NCBI GenBank assembly: GCA_002478685.1
Contig: DLPY01000010.1
Location: 1,118-22,186 of the forward strand
Reading direction: 5' to 3'
DNA from: Flavobacteriaceae bacterium UBA7446
GTDB lineage: Bacteria; Bacteroidota; Bacteroidia; Flavobacteriales; Flavobacteriaceae
Length of the DNA stretch: 21,069 nucleotides
Position 1 is the stretch's first letter. Each line of letters starts with the position of its first letter. The notes under the pieces are model-generated. The model saw only the letters and a list, made by a program, of their open reading frames with translations. It ran no database searches and was not told the DNA's origin. Shown here one piece after another: positions 7,173 to 14,175 of the stretch. The position numbers and the translations under genes were made by a program.

Positions 7173-9752
7173 TTGCCCGCAAAAAAAACAATCAAAGAAA
7201 CGCCCTTGATGAAGCAGTACAATCAAATCAAGGCTAAATATCCTGATGCCATTCTGCTTTTTCGGGTAGGTGATTTTTATGAAACCTTTGGTCAGGATGC
7301 TGTTAAGGCAGCGCGTATTTTAGGAATTTTGCTTACAAAACGCGGTGCAGGAAGCACCAGCGAAACCGAATTGGCAGGATTCCCGCATCATTCCTTACAT
7401 ACCTATTTGCCCAAATTAGTACGCGCTGGACAGCGAGTTGCCATATGTGACCAGTTAGAAGACCCTAAGCTCACCAAAAAAATTGTAAAGCGCGGCGTGA
7501 CGGAATTGGTAACGCCTGGCGTTACACTTACCGATGGGGTTTTGGATGAAAAAAACAATAATTTTTTAGGCACGCTGTTTATGCAGCAAAATGCCCTAGG
7601 CTTTGCCTATTTGGATATTTCTACAGGTGAATTTCAATGGGCAGAAGGGAGCACCGCCGAAATTAGTGCCCTGTTGCAGCAGTTAGAGGTAAAAGAATTA
7701 TTGATTTCCAAACCTCAGCGTAAAGCTATTGCGGAGTTGTTAGGTGATAGTCTTCCTTATTTTATGTTGGAAGATTGGGTTTTTCAACCGGAATATACTA
7801 CTGAAAAGTTGATGCAGCATTTTGGTGTCAAAACCTTAAAAGGATTTGGCTTTGATGGTGCAGAACTTGGTTTAATTGCCTCGGGGGTAGTGTTACATTA
7901 TTTACTAGAAACTGAACACGCCAAATTGGGACACTTGGTACAACTTAAGCGCCACAATCCTCAACAACAGGTTTGGATGGACAGGTTTACGGTTCGTAAC
8001 TTAGAACTTATTTCGCCTAATGCGCCAGAGGCGATTACGCTTTTGGATGTGATTGATCATACTGCAACGGCTATGGGTGGAAGGCTCCTTAGAAGGTGGA
8101 TTACAGCACCACTTACCGACGTTGAGCGCATGAATCGCCGACTAGATAGCGTAAGCTATTTTACCCAGAATGCTTCGCTACACAAGCAAATACAAACGTG
8201 TTTTAAGCAAATGAATGATGTAGAGCGTTTGGTGGCTAAAGTTGCTACAGGGCGCATCAACCCTAAAGAAGTAAATGCCTTAAAAAGCACCCTTGCACAA
8301 ACGACTACACTTACCACATTGCTTGCTGATGCAGCACCCATTGCACCCCTTTTAGCACCAATAGATGACACTACTGCGTTACAAGCACATATATCAAATT
8401 GGTTAGACCCAGAAGCACCTACGCAATTGGGCAAAGGGGTTACCATCGCTACAGGAGTTTCGAAAGAATTAGATGAGTTGCGTGCCCTTGCTCAAGGGGG
8501 TCGTGATACGCTGGACGCCATGTTGGCGCGCGAAACCGAACGCACCGGAATTCCATCGTTAAAAATTGCGTTTAACAATGTGTTTGGGTACTATATCGAA
8601 GTACGTAATTTACATAAAGACAAAGTCCCCGAAGAATGGGTTCGAAAGCAAACGCTGGTCAATGCTGAGAGATACATTACGGATGAATTAAAATCGTATG
8701 AAACCAAAATTTTGGGTGCAGAGGAACGTATTGCGGTATTGGAGCTTCAGCTGTTTCAGGAATTGATACAATATCTTACGCCTTACATTCAATCGTTGCA
8801 AACCATGGCAAGATGCGTGGCGCAATTGGATGTACTAAGCGGATTCGCTTTGTTAGCGGGAAAGCAAAATTATTGCCGCCCAGAGTTTGTGTCCAACGCT
8901 TCACTAGAGATCGTTGAGGGTAGACATCCCGTAATTGAGCAGCAATTACCCCACGAAAGCCCCTACATTCCAAACGATGTGTATTTGGATAACGACGAGC
9001 AGCAAATCATTATGATTACAGGTCCAAATATGTCGGGAAAATCTGCCATTTTACGTCAAACAGCACTAATTGTTTTGTTGGCGCAAATGGGAAGTTATGT
9101 TCCCGCAAAAGAGGTACGGATGGGAGTTGTAGATAAGCTCTTTACGCGAGTAGGTGCAAGTGATAATATATCAAAAGGGGAGTCTACCTTCATGGTGGAA
9201 ATGCATGAAACGGCAGCTATAATGAATAACATATCGGAGCGAAGTTTGATTTTATTAGATGAAATTGGGCGAGGTACAAGTACCTATGACGGCATTTCTA
9301 TTGCTTGGGCGTTGGCGGAATATGTACATGAACACCCTACCAGGCCAAAGACCTTATTTGCTACGCATTACCATGAATTGAATACTATGTCTGCACAGTT
9401 TGAGCGCATTAAAAATTATAATGTTTCGGTGCAAGAAGTGGCTGATGACGTATTGTTTTTACGCAAACTTGTCCCTGGAGGAAGTGCCCATAGTTTTGGG
9501 ATTCATGTGGCAAAAATGGCAGGCATGCCAAAATGGATTTTGCAGCGTTCAAAGCAAATGCTGCATCAGATGGAAGCCACGCGCCACGCCGTAGAAACAG
9601 GGGAGCAGCCTATGCAATTGAGTATGTTTCAGTTAGATGATCCATTGTTAGAAGATGTAAGAGAGCAAATATTAGCCCTTGACATAGACGAATTGACCCC
9701 TGTGGAGGCACTTATGCAGCTGAATGAGCTAAAACGAAAACTGAGCAAATAG
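7173..9752 (+). CDS. mutS: DNA mismatch repair protein MutS
   Basis: This 859-residue protein is a full-length MutS1, which recognises mismatches and, with ATP, recruits MutL. The mismatch-reading Phe-x-Glu motif is F35-Y36-E37 (RVGDFYETFG). Connector and lever/clamp domains follow. The C-terminal ATPase has Walker A GPNMSGKS (617-624), Walker B with LLDEIGRGTSTYDG (D696/E697), and LFATHYHELN. All key residues are present, so it should be active. The start is unusual: an in-frame TAA at 7161-7163 leaves TTG 7173 (MPAKKTIKETPLMKQYN) as the start matching family N-termini. The first ATG (7209) would remove 12 conserved residues. It is followed 2 bases later by the promoter of a tRNA pair. Confidence 0.96.
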   Translation: MPAKKTIKETPLMKQYNQIKAKYPDAILLFRVGDFYETFGQDAVKAARILGILLTKRGAGSTSETELAGFPHHSLHTYLPKLVRAGQRVAICDQLEDPKLTKKIVKRGVTELVTPGVTLTDGVLDEKNNNFLGTLFMQQNALGFAYLDISTGEFQWAEGSTAEISALLQQLEVKELLISKPQRKAIAELLGDSLPYFMLEDWVFQPEYTTEKLMQHFGVKTLKGFGFDGAELGLIASGVVLHYLLETEHAKLGHLVQLKRHNPQQQVWMDRFTVRNLELISPNAPEAITLLDVIDHTATAMGGRLLRRWITAPLTDVERMNRRLDSVSYFTQNASLHKQIQTCFKQMNDVERLVAKVATGRINPKEVNALKSTLAQTTTLTTLLADAAPIAPLLAPIDDTTALQAHISNWLDPEAPTQLGKGVTIATGVSKELDELRALAQGGRDTLDAMLARETERTGIPSLKIAFNNVFGYYIEVRNLHKDKVPEEWVRKQTLVNAERYITDELKSYETKILGAEERIAVLELQLFQELIQYLTPYIQSLQTMARCVAQLDVLSGFALLAGKQNYCRPEFVSNASLEIVEGRHPVIEQQLPHESPYIPNDVYLDNDEQQIIMITGPNMSGKSAILRQTALIVLLAQMGSYVPAKEVRMGVVDKLFTRVGASDNISKGESTFMVEMHETAAIMNNISERSLILLDEIGRGTSTYDGISIAWALAEYVHEHPTRPKTLFATHYHELNTMSAQFERIKNYNVSVQEVADDVLFLRKLVPGGSAHSFGIHVAKMAGMPKWILQRSKQMLHQMEATRHAVETGEQPMQLSMFQLDDPLLEDVREQILALDIDELTPVEALMQLNELKRKLSK

Positions 9753-9754
9753 TG

Positions 9755-9786
9755 TTGTGTAGAAAACTGATATTTTACTACATTTG
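9755..9786 (+). promoter_or_regulatory. Promoter of the tRNA-Gly/tRNA-Leu transcript
   Basis: TTG at 9755-9757 and a perfect TAnnTTTG box (TACATTTG, 9779-9786) are spaced 21 bases apart. The -7 box ends 10 bases before the first nucleotide of tRNA-Gly, the spacing expected for a start just before the mature tRNA. It begins right after the mutS stop codon. Confidence 0.65.
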
Positions 9787-9796
9787 CCTTCCAATT

Positions 9797-9868
9797 GCGA
9801 AAGTAGCTCAGGGGTAGAGCATCACCTTGCCAAGGTGAGGGTCGCGGGTTCAAATCCCGTCTTTCGCT
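9797..9868 (+). tRNA. tRNA-Gly (GCC)
   Basis: The 72-nt gene folds fully. The acceptor stem is GCGAAAG with CTTTCGC and discriminator T at 9868. The D arm GCTC/GAGC has loop AGGGGTA. The anticodon stem TCACC/GGTGA encloses loop TTGCCAA with anticodon GCC. The T arm GCGGG/CCCGT has loop TTCAAAT. No CCA is encoded, as is usual in Bacteroidetes. Confidence 0.97.
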
Positions 9869-9882
9869 CTTTTTTAGTCCAT

Positions 9883-9968
9883 GCTGAAGTGGTGGAATTG
9901 GTAGACACGTTGGACTTAAAATCCAATGAGCAGTAATGTTCGTGCGGGTTCAAGTCCCGCCTTCAGTA
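9883..9968 (+). tRNA. tRNA-Leu (UAA)
   Basis: This is an 86-nt class II tRNA with a long variable arm. The acceptor stem GCTGAAG pairs with CTTCAGT (first pair G-U), and the discriminator is A at 9968. The anticodon stem TTGGA/TCCAA encloses loop CTTAAAA, giving anticodon UAA. The T arm is GCGGG/CCCGC with loop TTCAAGT. It lies 14 bases after tRNA-Gly, and the two share a promoter and a terminator. No CCA is encoded. Confidence 0.97.
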
Positions 9969-9973
9969 CGATT

Positions 9974-10012
9974 ATCCTCAAAAATAATTTATTGTTTTTG
10001 AGGATTTTTTTT
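9974..10012 (+). terminator. Intrinsic terminator of the tRNA operon
   Basis: A perfect 11-bp stem (9974-9984 with 9995-10005) has a 10-nt loop and is followed by a run of T to 10012. It lies 5 bases after tRNA-Leu. On the minus strand no T-run follows, so it is not a terminator for the glycosyltransferase gene. The remainder to 10064 (AT-rich) shows nothing recognisable. Confidence 0.9.
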
Positions 10013-10064
10013 GTTTTAATTCTGCTATGTCGTGGTCAAATTAAATTAACCATCAAACTTTTTG

Positions 10065-11063
10065 TTAAAAGGGTTTTTTTAGGTGATCAGTAAGTATTTG
10101 ATCGATTACTTTTTGAGGCGATTCAGAATAATCAACTTCTATAATTTTTTTTGATTTAATCCAGTCTTCAATGACTTTAATGTTTTTTTGTTTCAAATCA
10201 TAAATTACAGGTACACCCATGTTTTTGAGTGCTTCACCATTACACTGTTGTTCGTATTGATTTTTCATTGGAATCACCAAAAGTTTCTTTTTTAAATAAA
10301 GAGCTTCTGATGGAGTTTCAAAACCTGCACCACACAAAACTCCACTACAATTGATTAAATTTTTATTAAAACCTTTGCTTGAAATTGGCCTTACTTTGAT
10401 ATTGCCATAGTTGTATCTTTCTTTTGTGTGTTTTGAAAACACAAACCAATTTGCGTTGTGAATTTTTGATAATATGGCAATAATTTTTTTATCGTCAAAT
10501 GCAGGCAAATAAACCACAAAATAATTCTCTTTACATGGACTTATACTTTTGAGTTCTTTCTGTATTATAGGGGTGTATATTGATGAAGCGTAGGACTTAA
10601 AATGAAAACCATATCCTACTGACGCGGGGGCATAATATTTTAAAATTAAATGAGAAAATCTAGCTTTTTTTTTTGGTTTTGGCACCTTTTCATTGAGCAA
10701 ACTAAACTGATGACTTAGGGCAATACATTGTTTTTTTTGAAGAAAACAAGCCCAAGCCGAAACAGGCTCAAAATCGTTAATCACAAGATCGTATTCGTTT
10801 AAAGGTAATCGTTTTATATCTTTAAAAAACCTCCAAAAATCCATTTGTGCAATGGTCTTCCAGATATTGACCCCACCATTTTTGCCAAACACAAAGCTGA
10901 GCCCTTTGAAGTAAAATCGTATAGGGAGCCCTAATTCAATATCAGCAGATGTTCCACTTAATAATACATCCACTTCAATGTTTTTTTGAAGATATGGTAT
11001 GAGCACTTTAGCTCTTGAAATATGGCCATTACCAGTAGCTTGAATGGCGTAAAGCACTTTCAT
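10065..11063 (-). CDS. Glycosyltransferase of the TIGR00661 (MJ1255-like) GT-B type
   Basis: The 332-residue protein is a GT-B-fold glycosyltransferase related to the MurG/UGT group. The N-terminus MKVLYAIQATGNGHISRA has the Gly-rich loop and His typical of the acceptor domain (residues 11-18). The C-terminal half has GVLCGAGFETPSEAL (about 242-256), the nucleotide-sugar-binding segment of this group, followed by KKLLVIPMKNQYEQQCNG. There is no signal peptide and no clear membrane helix; such enzymes work at the cytoplasmic face. The donor and acceptor are unknown. Its ATG overlaps the stop of the upstream phosphoesterase by 4 bases (ATGA), so the two are translationally coupled and probably serve one envelope glycolipid or glycan pathway. 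Confidence 0.82.
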   Translation of the reverse strand: MKVLYAIQATGNGHISRAKVLIPYLQKNIEVDVLLSGTSADIELGLPIRFYFKGLSFVFGKNGGVNIWKTIAQMDFWRFFKDIKRLPLNEYDLVINDFEPVSAWACFLQKKQCIALSHQFSLLNEKVPKPKKKARFSHLILKYYAPASVGYGFHFKSYASSIYTPIIQKELKSISPCKENYFVVYLPAFDDKKIIAILSKIHNANWFVFSKHTKERYNYGNIKVRPISSKGFNKNLINCSGVLCGAGFETPSEALYLKKKLLVIPMKNQYEQQCNGEALKNMGVPVIYDLKQKNIKVIEDWIKSKKIIEVDYSESPQKVIDQILTDHLKKPF

Positions 11064-11908
11064 GTGCTTGTTGGATTTGGATTAATTTCGGCCACCAAAT
11101 CAGAAAATAATTCTTTGGCATCTCTGTAAGCTTGATCGTCAAACTTTCTATCTTTAAAGAAAACGGAGTCGTACTCAAATAAAGTCCATTTTTTATCATG
11201 GTACTCTAAAGCGGTCATATTCTCAATCCAATCCCCTGAATTCAAGTAGGTAATATTCCTATCTTTTGTTTCAAAGGTTTTGATACATGGTTGGTGAATG
11301 TGCCCACAAACCACATAATCGAAGTGATTTCTTAATGCAATATCGGTTACGGTGGTTTCAAATTTATTGATATATGACACTGCTGCTTTCACTTTGTTTT
11401 TTATGGTTTTTGAAAATGAAAGTTTTTCTTGACCAAAAAGGCTTAAAATTTTGTTTACAGATGCATTTATAAAAATTAGAAGATCGTACCCAAAACCACC
11501 CAAACGTGTCAGCCATCTCGAATATTGCATGGTCACATCAAAAACATCGCCATGAAAAAACCATGTTTTTTTTCCATCCAAATCAAGTGAAAGTTTGTTG
11601 GTTATTTTAAAGCCTTCCAACTCAAAATTAAGAAATCTTCTAAGCGCCTCGTCATGATTTCCAGCAATATAATGAATTTTAGTACCGCCAGACATAAATT
11701 TTAAAAGTTGTTTTATGACCTTTGTATGATATTTATCCCAGTGACGTTTATTGAATTGCCACATGTCTATTATATCCCCATTTAGAATTATTGTTTTTGG
11801 GTTAATGCTTTTTAAATAATTATTTAATTCTTTAGCACGACATCCGATAGTCCCAAAGTGTGTGTCAGAAATAACGACAAGTTCAACTAGTCTTGCTGAA
11901 TTTTCCAT
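11060..11908 (-). CDS. Metallophosphoesterase, UDP-2,3-diacylglucosamine diphosphatase (LpxH)-like
   Basis: The 282-residue protein has the full calcineurin-like motif set: SDTHFG (D15, H17), NGDIIDMW (D45), GNHDE (N84, H85), FFHGD (H119) and CGHIHQP (H203, H205). Among metallophosphoesterases it is closest in appearance to the LpxH/YbbF group, which removes UMP from UDP-2,3-diacylglucosamine in lipid A synthesis. Bacteroidetes carry several such paralogues, so the exact substrate is not certain. An ATG at 12044-12046 gives an upstream extension of 46 residues with no family resemblance; I chose the ATG at 11906-11908, directly before the conserved domain. It is coupled to the following glycosyltransferase by a 4-base overlap. 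The stretch between it and the divergent helicase holds the helicase leader. Confidence 0.82.
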   Translation of the reverse strand: MENSARLVELVVISDTHFGTIGCRAKELNNYLKSINPKTIILNGDIIDMWQFNKRHWDKYHTKVIKQLLKFMSGGTKIHYIAGNHDEALRRFLNFELEGFKITNKLSLDLDGKKTWFFHGDVFDVTMQYSRWLTRLGGFGYDLLIFINASVNKILSLFGQEKLSFSKTIKNKVKAAVSYINKFETTVTDIALRNHFDYVVCGHIHQPCIKTFETKDRNITYLNSGDWIENMTALEYHDKKWTLFEYDSVFFKDRKFDDQAYRDAKELFSDLVAEINPNPTST

Positions 11909-11936
11909 AATAATAAATATAAAAGTAAATCTCTGT

Positions 11937-11966
11937 TTGTAGTTTAAATTAACTCTATTATTTTTA
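11937..11966 (+). promoter_or_regulatory. Candidate upstream promoter of the DEAD-box helicase leader
   Basis: TTG at 11937-11939 is followed after exactly 19 bases by TATTTTTA (11959-11966), which matches TAnnTTTG except for the last base. Transcription from here would give a leader of roughly 175 nt before the helicase ATG at 12149 and would include the hairpins at 12016-12114. The region is AT-rich, so a chance match is possible. Confidence 0.4.
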
Positions 11967-12015
11967 AATCTTAATGTTAAGAAATTAAGAAAAGAGCTCT
12001 TGCCCTCAGCTTGTA

Positions 12016-12043
12016 ACCTCAAGTCACAGGGGTCTGTTTTTTT
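12016..12043 (+). terminator. Terminator-like hairpin inside the helicase leader (possible attenuator)
   Basis: ACCTC (12016-12020) pairs with GGGGT (12029-12033), with one T-G wobble and an 8-nt loop. A run of seven T (12037-12043) follows three bases later. No plus-strand gene ends upstream, because the neighbour is on the minus strand. A plus-strand terminator here would therefore act on the leader of the helicase itself. The 5-bp stem is short, which limits confidence. Confidence 0.4.
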
Positions 12044-12114
12044 CAAAACTTCGGTTTTGAGTGAGTTAATAGAAAATTTTTAAACTCAAAGTTGGGAACA
12101 ACTCTCAGTCACTC
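12043..12114 (+). promoter_or_regulatory. Leader with mutually exclusive stems and tetraloops
   Basis: A 7-bp hairpin (12043-12049 with 12054-12060) is closed by a UUCG tetraloop and has no T-run. Its right arm can instead pair with 12084-12090 (TTTGAGT, 12056-12062, against ACTCAAA), and GAGTGA (12059-12064) can pair with TCACTC (12109-12114). GTTG/CAAC around a GGAA tetraloop lies at 12091-12102. The competing pairs suggest an RNA switch, which would suit an RNA-helicase gene. This applies only if transcription starts upstream. Confidence 0.4.
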
Positions 12115-12131
12115 TTCTAATATATTTAGGC

Positions 12132-12139
12132 TACATTTG
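12132..12139 (+). promoter_or_regulatory. Alternative -7 box close to the helicase start
   Basis: TACATTTG is a perfect TAnnTTTG match ending 9 bases before the ATG at 12149, but no TTG lies 17-23 bases upstream. If used, it would give a nearly leaderless mRNA and remove the upstream hairpins from the transcript. Confidence 0.35.
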
Positions 12140-12148
12140 CCACTTCCT

Positions 12149-13864
12149 ATGACAGAATTTTCATCTTTGGGGATTTCACCCAAACTTTTAGAGGCCGTTA
12201 GTGCCTTGGGCTTTCAATCTCCTACCGAAGTTCAGCAAAAAGCAATTCCGGTATTATTAGAAAAGCAAACGGATATTGTGGTATTGGCGCAAACTGGAAC
12301 AGGAAAAACAGCCGCCTTTGGATTACCCATGCTTCAGCAAATAGACACTAGTAGTAAGTCAACACAGGGTGTTGTTATAACTCCTACACGTGAGTTATGT
12401 GTGCAAATAAGTAAAGAGCTTACCAAATACGCTTCTTCTATTAAAGGATTGAATATTGTCCCAATATATGGTGGGGCAAGTATTAACAATCAAACGAAGG
12501 CTGTTAAAAAAGGCGCACAAGTTCTGGTAGCAACTCCAGGTCGTATGCAGGACATGATGCGCAGAAAATACATTGATATATCTTCGATTGCCTTCTGTGT
12601 TTTGGATGAAGCTGATGAGATGTTAAATATGGGTTTTAAAGAAGACATTACAAATATTCTTTCTTACACACCAGATGATAAATTAACATGGCTTTTTTCA
12701 GCCACGATGCCCAAAGAGGTAGCTCGGATCGCGAGAGAGTTTATGGATAACCCATTAGAGATAACAGTTGGCACAAAAAACGCTGCTTCTACAAATATTA
12801 AGCATGAGTATTATTTAGTTGCAGGTAGAGAAAGGTACAATGCACTCAAGCGGCTTTCAGACACCCACCCCGACATTTATTCTATTGTATTTTGCCGAAC
12901 GAAGCGTGATACACAACGGGTTGCTGAAAAACTTATTGAAGATGGGTATAGTGCTGGAGCGTTGCACGGGGATCTTAGTCAAAACCAGCGCGATTTAGTG
13001 ATGAAGGCCTTTCGTGCAAAGCAGATTCGAATCCTTGTTGCTACAGATGTCGCTGCTCGAGGCATTGATGTAGACAACATTTCTCATGTTATTCACTACC
13101 AGTTGCCAGACGAAATAGAAACATACACGCACAGAAGTGGTAGAACAGGACGTGCTGGCAGTTCAGGAACCTCTATGATTATCCTTACCAAAGGCGAATT
13201 GGGAAAAATCAGAACGCTTGAACGGATTATTAATGCAAAAATTTCAGCGCAAGAAATTCCAGATGTGAATGTTATACTTTCAAGGCAGTTATATCATTTT
13301 GCTGATAAAATTAAATCCACAAAAGTTGACCTAGAGATAAACGCTTATTTAACAGATGTAATAAATATTTTTGATGCCTTTTCAAAAGCGGAACTGATAC
13401 AGAAGTTGATGTCGGTTGAGTTTAATAGACTTAATTCCTATTACCAAAAACAATCGAATAGTATTTCAAAAATATCATCGGACAAAAACCATTCAAAAAA
13501 AGATGCTGACGTCCGATATACCATCAATATTGGGAGTAGAGATGGTTATAATTGGAAGCATTTAAAGTCATTTTTAGTCGATTTTTTGTCGCTACAAGTA
13601 GATGATATTTATCATGTAGATGTGATGGAAAATCATGCCTATTTTAATACAGCAATCGATAAAAAAGAATATGTATTGGCAGCATTTGACGACCTATCTT
13701 TAGATGGTCGCTCAATTCATGTTCGCTTCTCAGGTAAAAGAGAGCAGCATCTGCAAAATGGCGATGGTTCTTCAAAAAGAAGAAACAATAAACCCAAAAG
13801 CTACAGCAGGAAACGTAGGAAAGAGAATACCAAAAAATCAAAAAAAAGGTTCAGAAAAAAATAA
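12149..13864 (+). CDS. DEAD-box ATP-dependent RNA helicase with DbpA-type RNA-binding domain
   Basis: This 571-residue protein unwinds or remodels RNA, as CsdA/DeaD do in ribosome assembly and cold adaptation. The motifs are in order: Q motif (F22 to Q29), Walker A AQTGTGKT (47-54), PTREL (79-83), TPGR (129-132), LDEADEML (D153-D156), SAT (184-186), then ATDVAARGID and HRSGRTGRAG in the second RecA domain. Near residues 450-530, YTINIGSRDGYNW to IHVRF looks like a DbpA/CsdA RNA-binding domain. The tail is very basic (SRKRRKENTKKSKKRFRKK). I chose the ATG at 12149 (MTEFSSLGIS), a normal helicase start; a TTG at 12092 would add 19 unrelated residues inside a hairpin. No intrinsic terminator follows the stop. 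Confidence 0.95.
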   Translation: MTEFSSLGISPKLLEAVSALGFQSPTEVQQKAIPVLLEKQTDIVVLAQTGTGKTAAFGLPMLQQIDTSSKSTQGVVITPTRELCVQISKELTKYASSIKGLNIVPIYGGASINNQTKAVKKGAQVLVATPGRMQDMMRRKYIDISSIAFCVLDEADEMLNMGFKEDITNILSYTPDDKLTWLFSATMPKEVARIAREFMDNPLEITVGTKNAASTNIKHEYYLVAGRERYNALKRLSDTHPDIYSIVFCRTKRDTQRVAEKLIEDGYSAGALHGDLSQNQRDLVMKAFRAKQIRILVATDVAARGIDVDNISHVIHYQLPDEIETYTHRSGRTGRAGSSGTSMIILTKGELGKIRTLERIINAKISAQEIPDVNVILSRQLYHFADKIKSTKVDLEINAYLTDVINIFDAFSKAELIQKLMSVEFNRLNSYYQKQSNSISKISSDKNHSKKDADVRYTINIGSRDGYNWKHLKSFLVDFLSLQVDDIYHVDVMENHAYFNTAIDKKEYVLAAFDDLSLDGRSIHVRFSGKREQHLQNGDGSSKRRNNKPKSYSRKRRKENTKKSKKRFRKK

Positions 13865-13900
13865 AGAAGTCCAAGTTTAGACAATTTACAAATTTTATCA

Positions 13901-13939
13901 TATCAAAAATTTACGTATCTTTATTATGTAAATTTGATA
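13901..13939 (+). promoter_or_regulatory. Palindrome overlapping a -7 box upstream of an orphan small transcript
   Basis: TATCAAAAATTTAC (13901-13914) pairs with GTAAATTTGATA (13928-13939): 12 bp with a 2-base bulge and a 13-nt loop. The right arm contains a perfect -7 box, TAAATTTG (13929-13936). The -33 position has only TTT/TTA. It may be an operator covering a promoter, or a weak 3' hairpin of the helicase mRNA; no T-run follows. Confidence 0.45.
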
Positions 13940-13951
13940 ATTCACTTTATG

Positions 13952-14034
13952 TATAACCCGTGTGGACTGGGTTTTATAATATAGTCGCGGGTGGAGAGAA
14001 CGCACCCGGATCAATCGTTACAATAAGTTTAACG
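13952..14034 (+). ncRNA. Structured leader or small RNA, three tandem hairpins (unknown class)
   Basis: Three hairpins follow one another. The first is TATAACCC (13952-13959) with GGGTTTTATA (13969-13978), with a 2-base bulge. The second is CGGGTG (13988-13993) with CACCCG (14003-14008). The third is CGTTA (14016-14020) with TAACG (14030-14034). The block is richer in G and C than its surroundings, which is typical of structured RNA in an AT-rich genome. It begins about 15 bases after the -7 box and ends 17 bases before a 25-codon ORF. I do not recognise it as a known riboswitch, 6S RNA, tmRNA or SRP RNA. Confidence 0.45.
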
Positions 14035-14051
14035 TCAAAATTATAGAAATT

Positions 14052-14129
14052 ATGAACGATAAAATTATAGTAGCATTAGCTCACAACCAAGGTCACGCTG
14101 CTGCTATGCTAGCAGAAGACAAAAAATAA
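14052..14129 (+). CDS. Putative 25-residue peptide, unknown function
   Basis: ATG at 14052 opens a 25-codon frame ending TAA at 14127-14129, encoding a peptide that begins MNDKIIVALAHNQGHAAAML and ends in AEDKK. The A/T-rich bases before the ATG are typical of well-translated Bacteroidetes starts. It lies between a structured leader and a strong terminator, and no other gene fits this transcript. The peptide is amphipathic, alanine-rich with two histidines, and has no membrane segment or signal peptide. It is not an obvious leader peptide, because the next gene is convergent. The frame could be fortuitous in a non-coding RNA. Confidence 0.45.
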   Translation: MNDKIIVALAHNQGHAAAMLAEDKK

Positions 14130-14148
14130 ACCCAAATTTATTTTAACC

Positions 14149-14175
14149 AAAACGGCTTTTCGAAGCCGTTTTTTT
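14149..14175 (+). terminator. Intrinsic terminator of the small transcript
   Basis: AAAACGGCTT (14149-14158) pairs perfectly with AAGCCGTTTT (14163-14172) around a TTCG tetraloop, with a T-run to 14175. On the minus strand it also ends in TTTT, so it may act weakly in that direction, but it overlaps the stop codon of the convergent gene (14174-14176). Confidence 0.9.

Noticed and set aside
9974..10012. tRNA terminator acting also for the glycosyltransferase gene
   Set aside because: On the minus strand the stem is not followed by a T-run.
11909..12046. 46-residue N-terminal extension of the LpxH-like protein
   Set aside because: It has no family resemblance and runs through the helicase leader; the conserved domain starts just after the ATG at 11908.
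12092..12148. TTG start of the DEAD-box helicase adding 19 residues
   Set aside because: The extension lies in a hairpin and a -7-like box; a standard helicase N-terminus begins at the ATG at 12149.
14037..14070. Direct repeat of AAAATTATAG flanking the small ORF start
   Set aside because: A ten-base A/T word repeated twice within 34 bases of AT-rich DNA is weak evidence of function.
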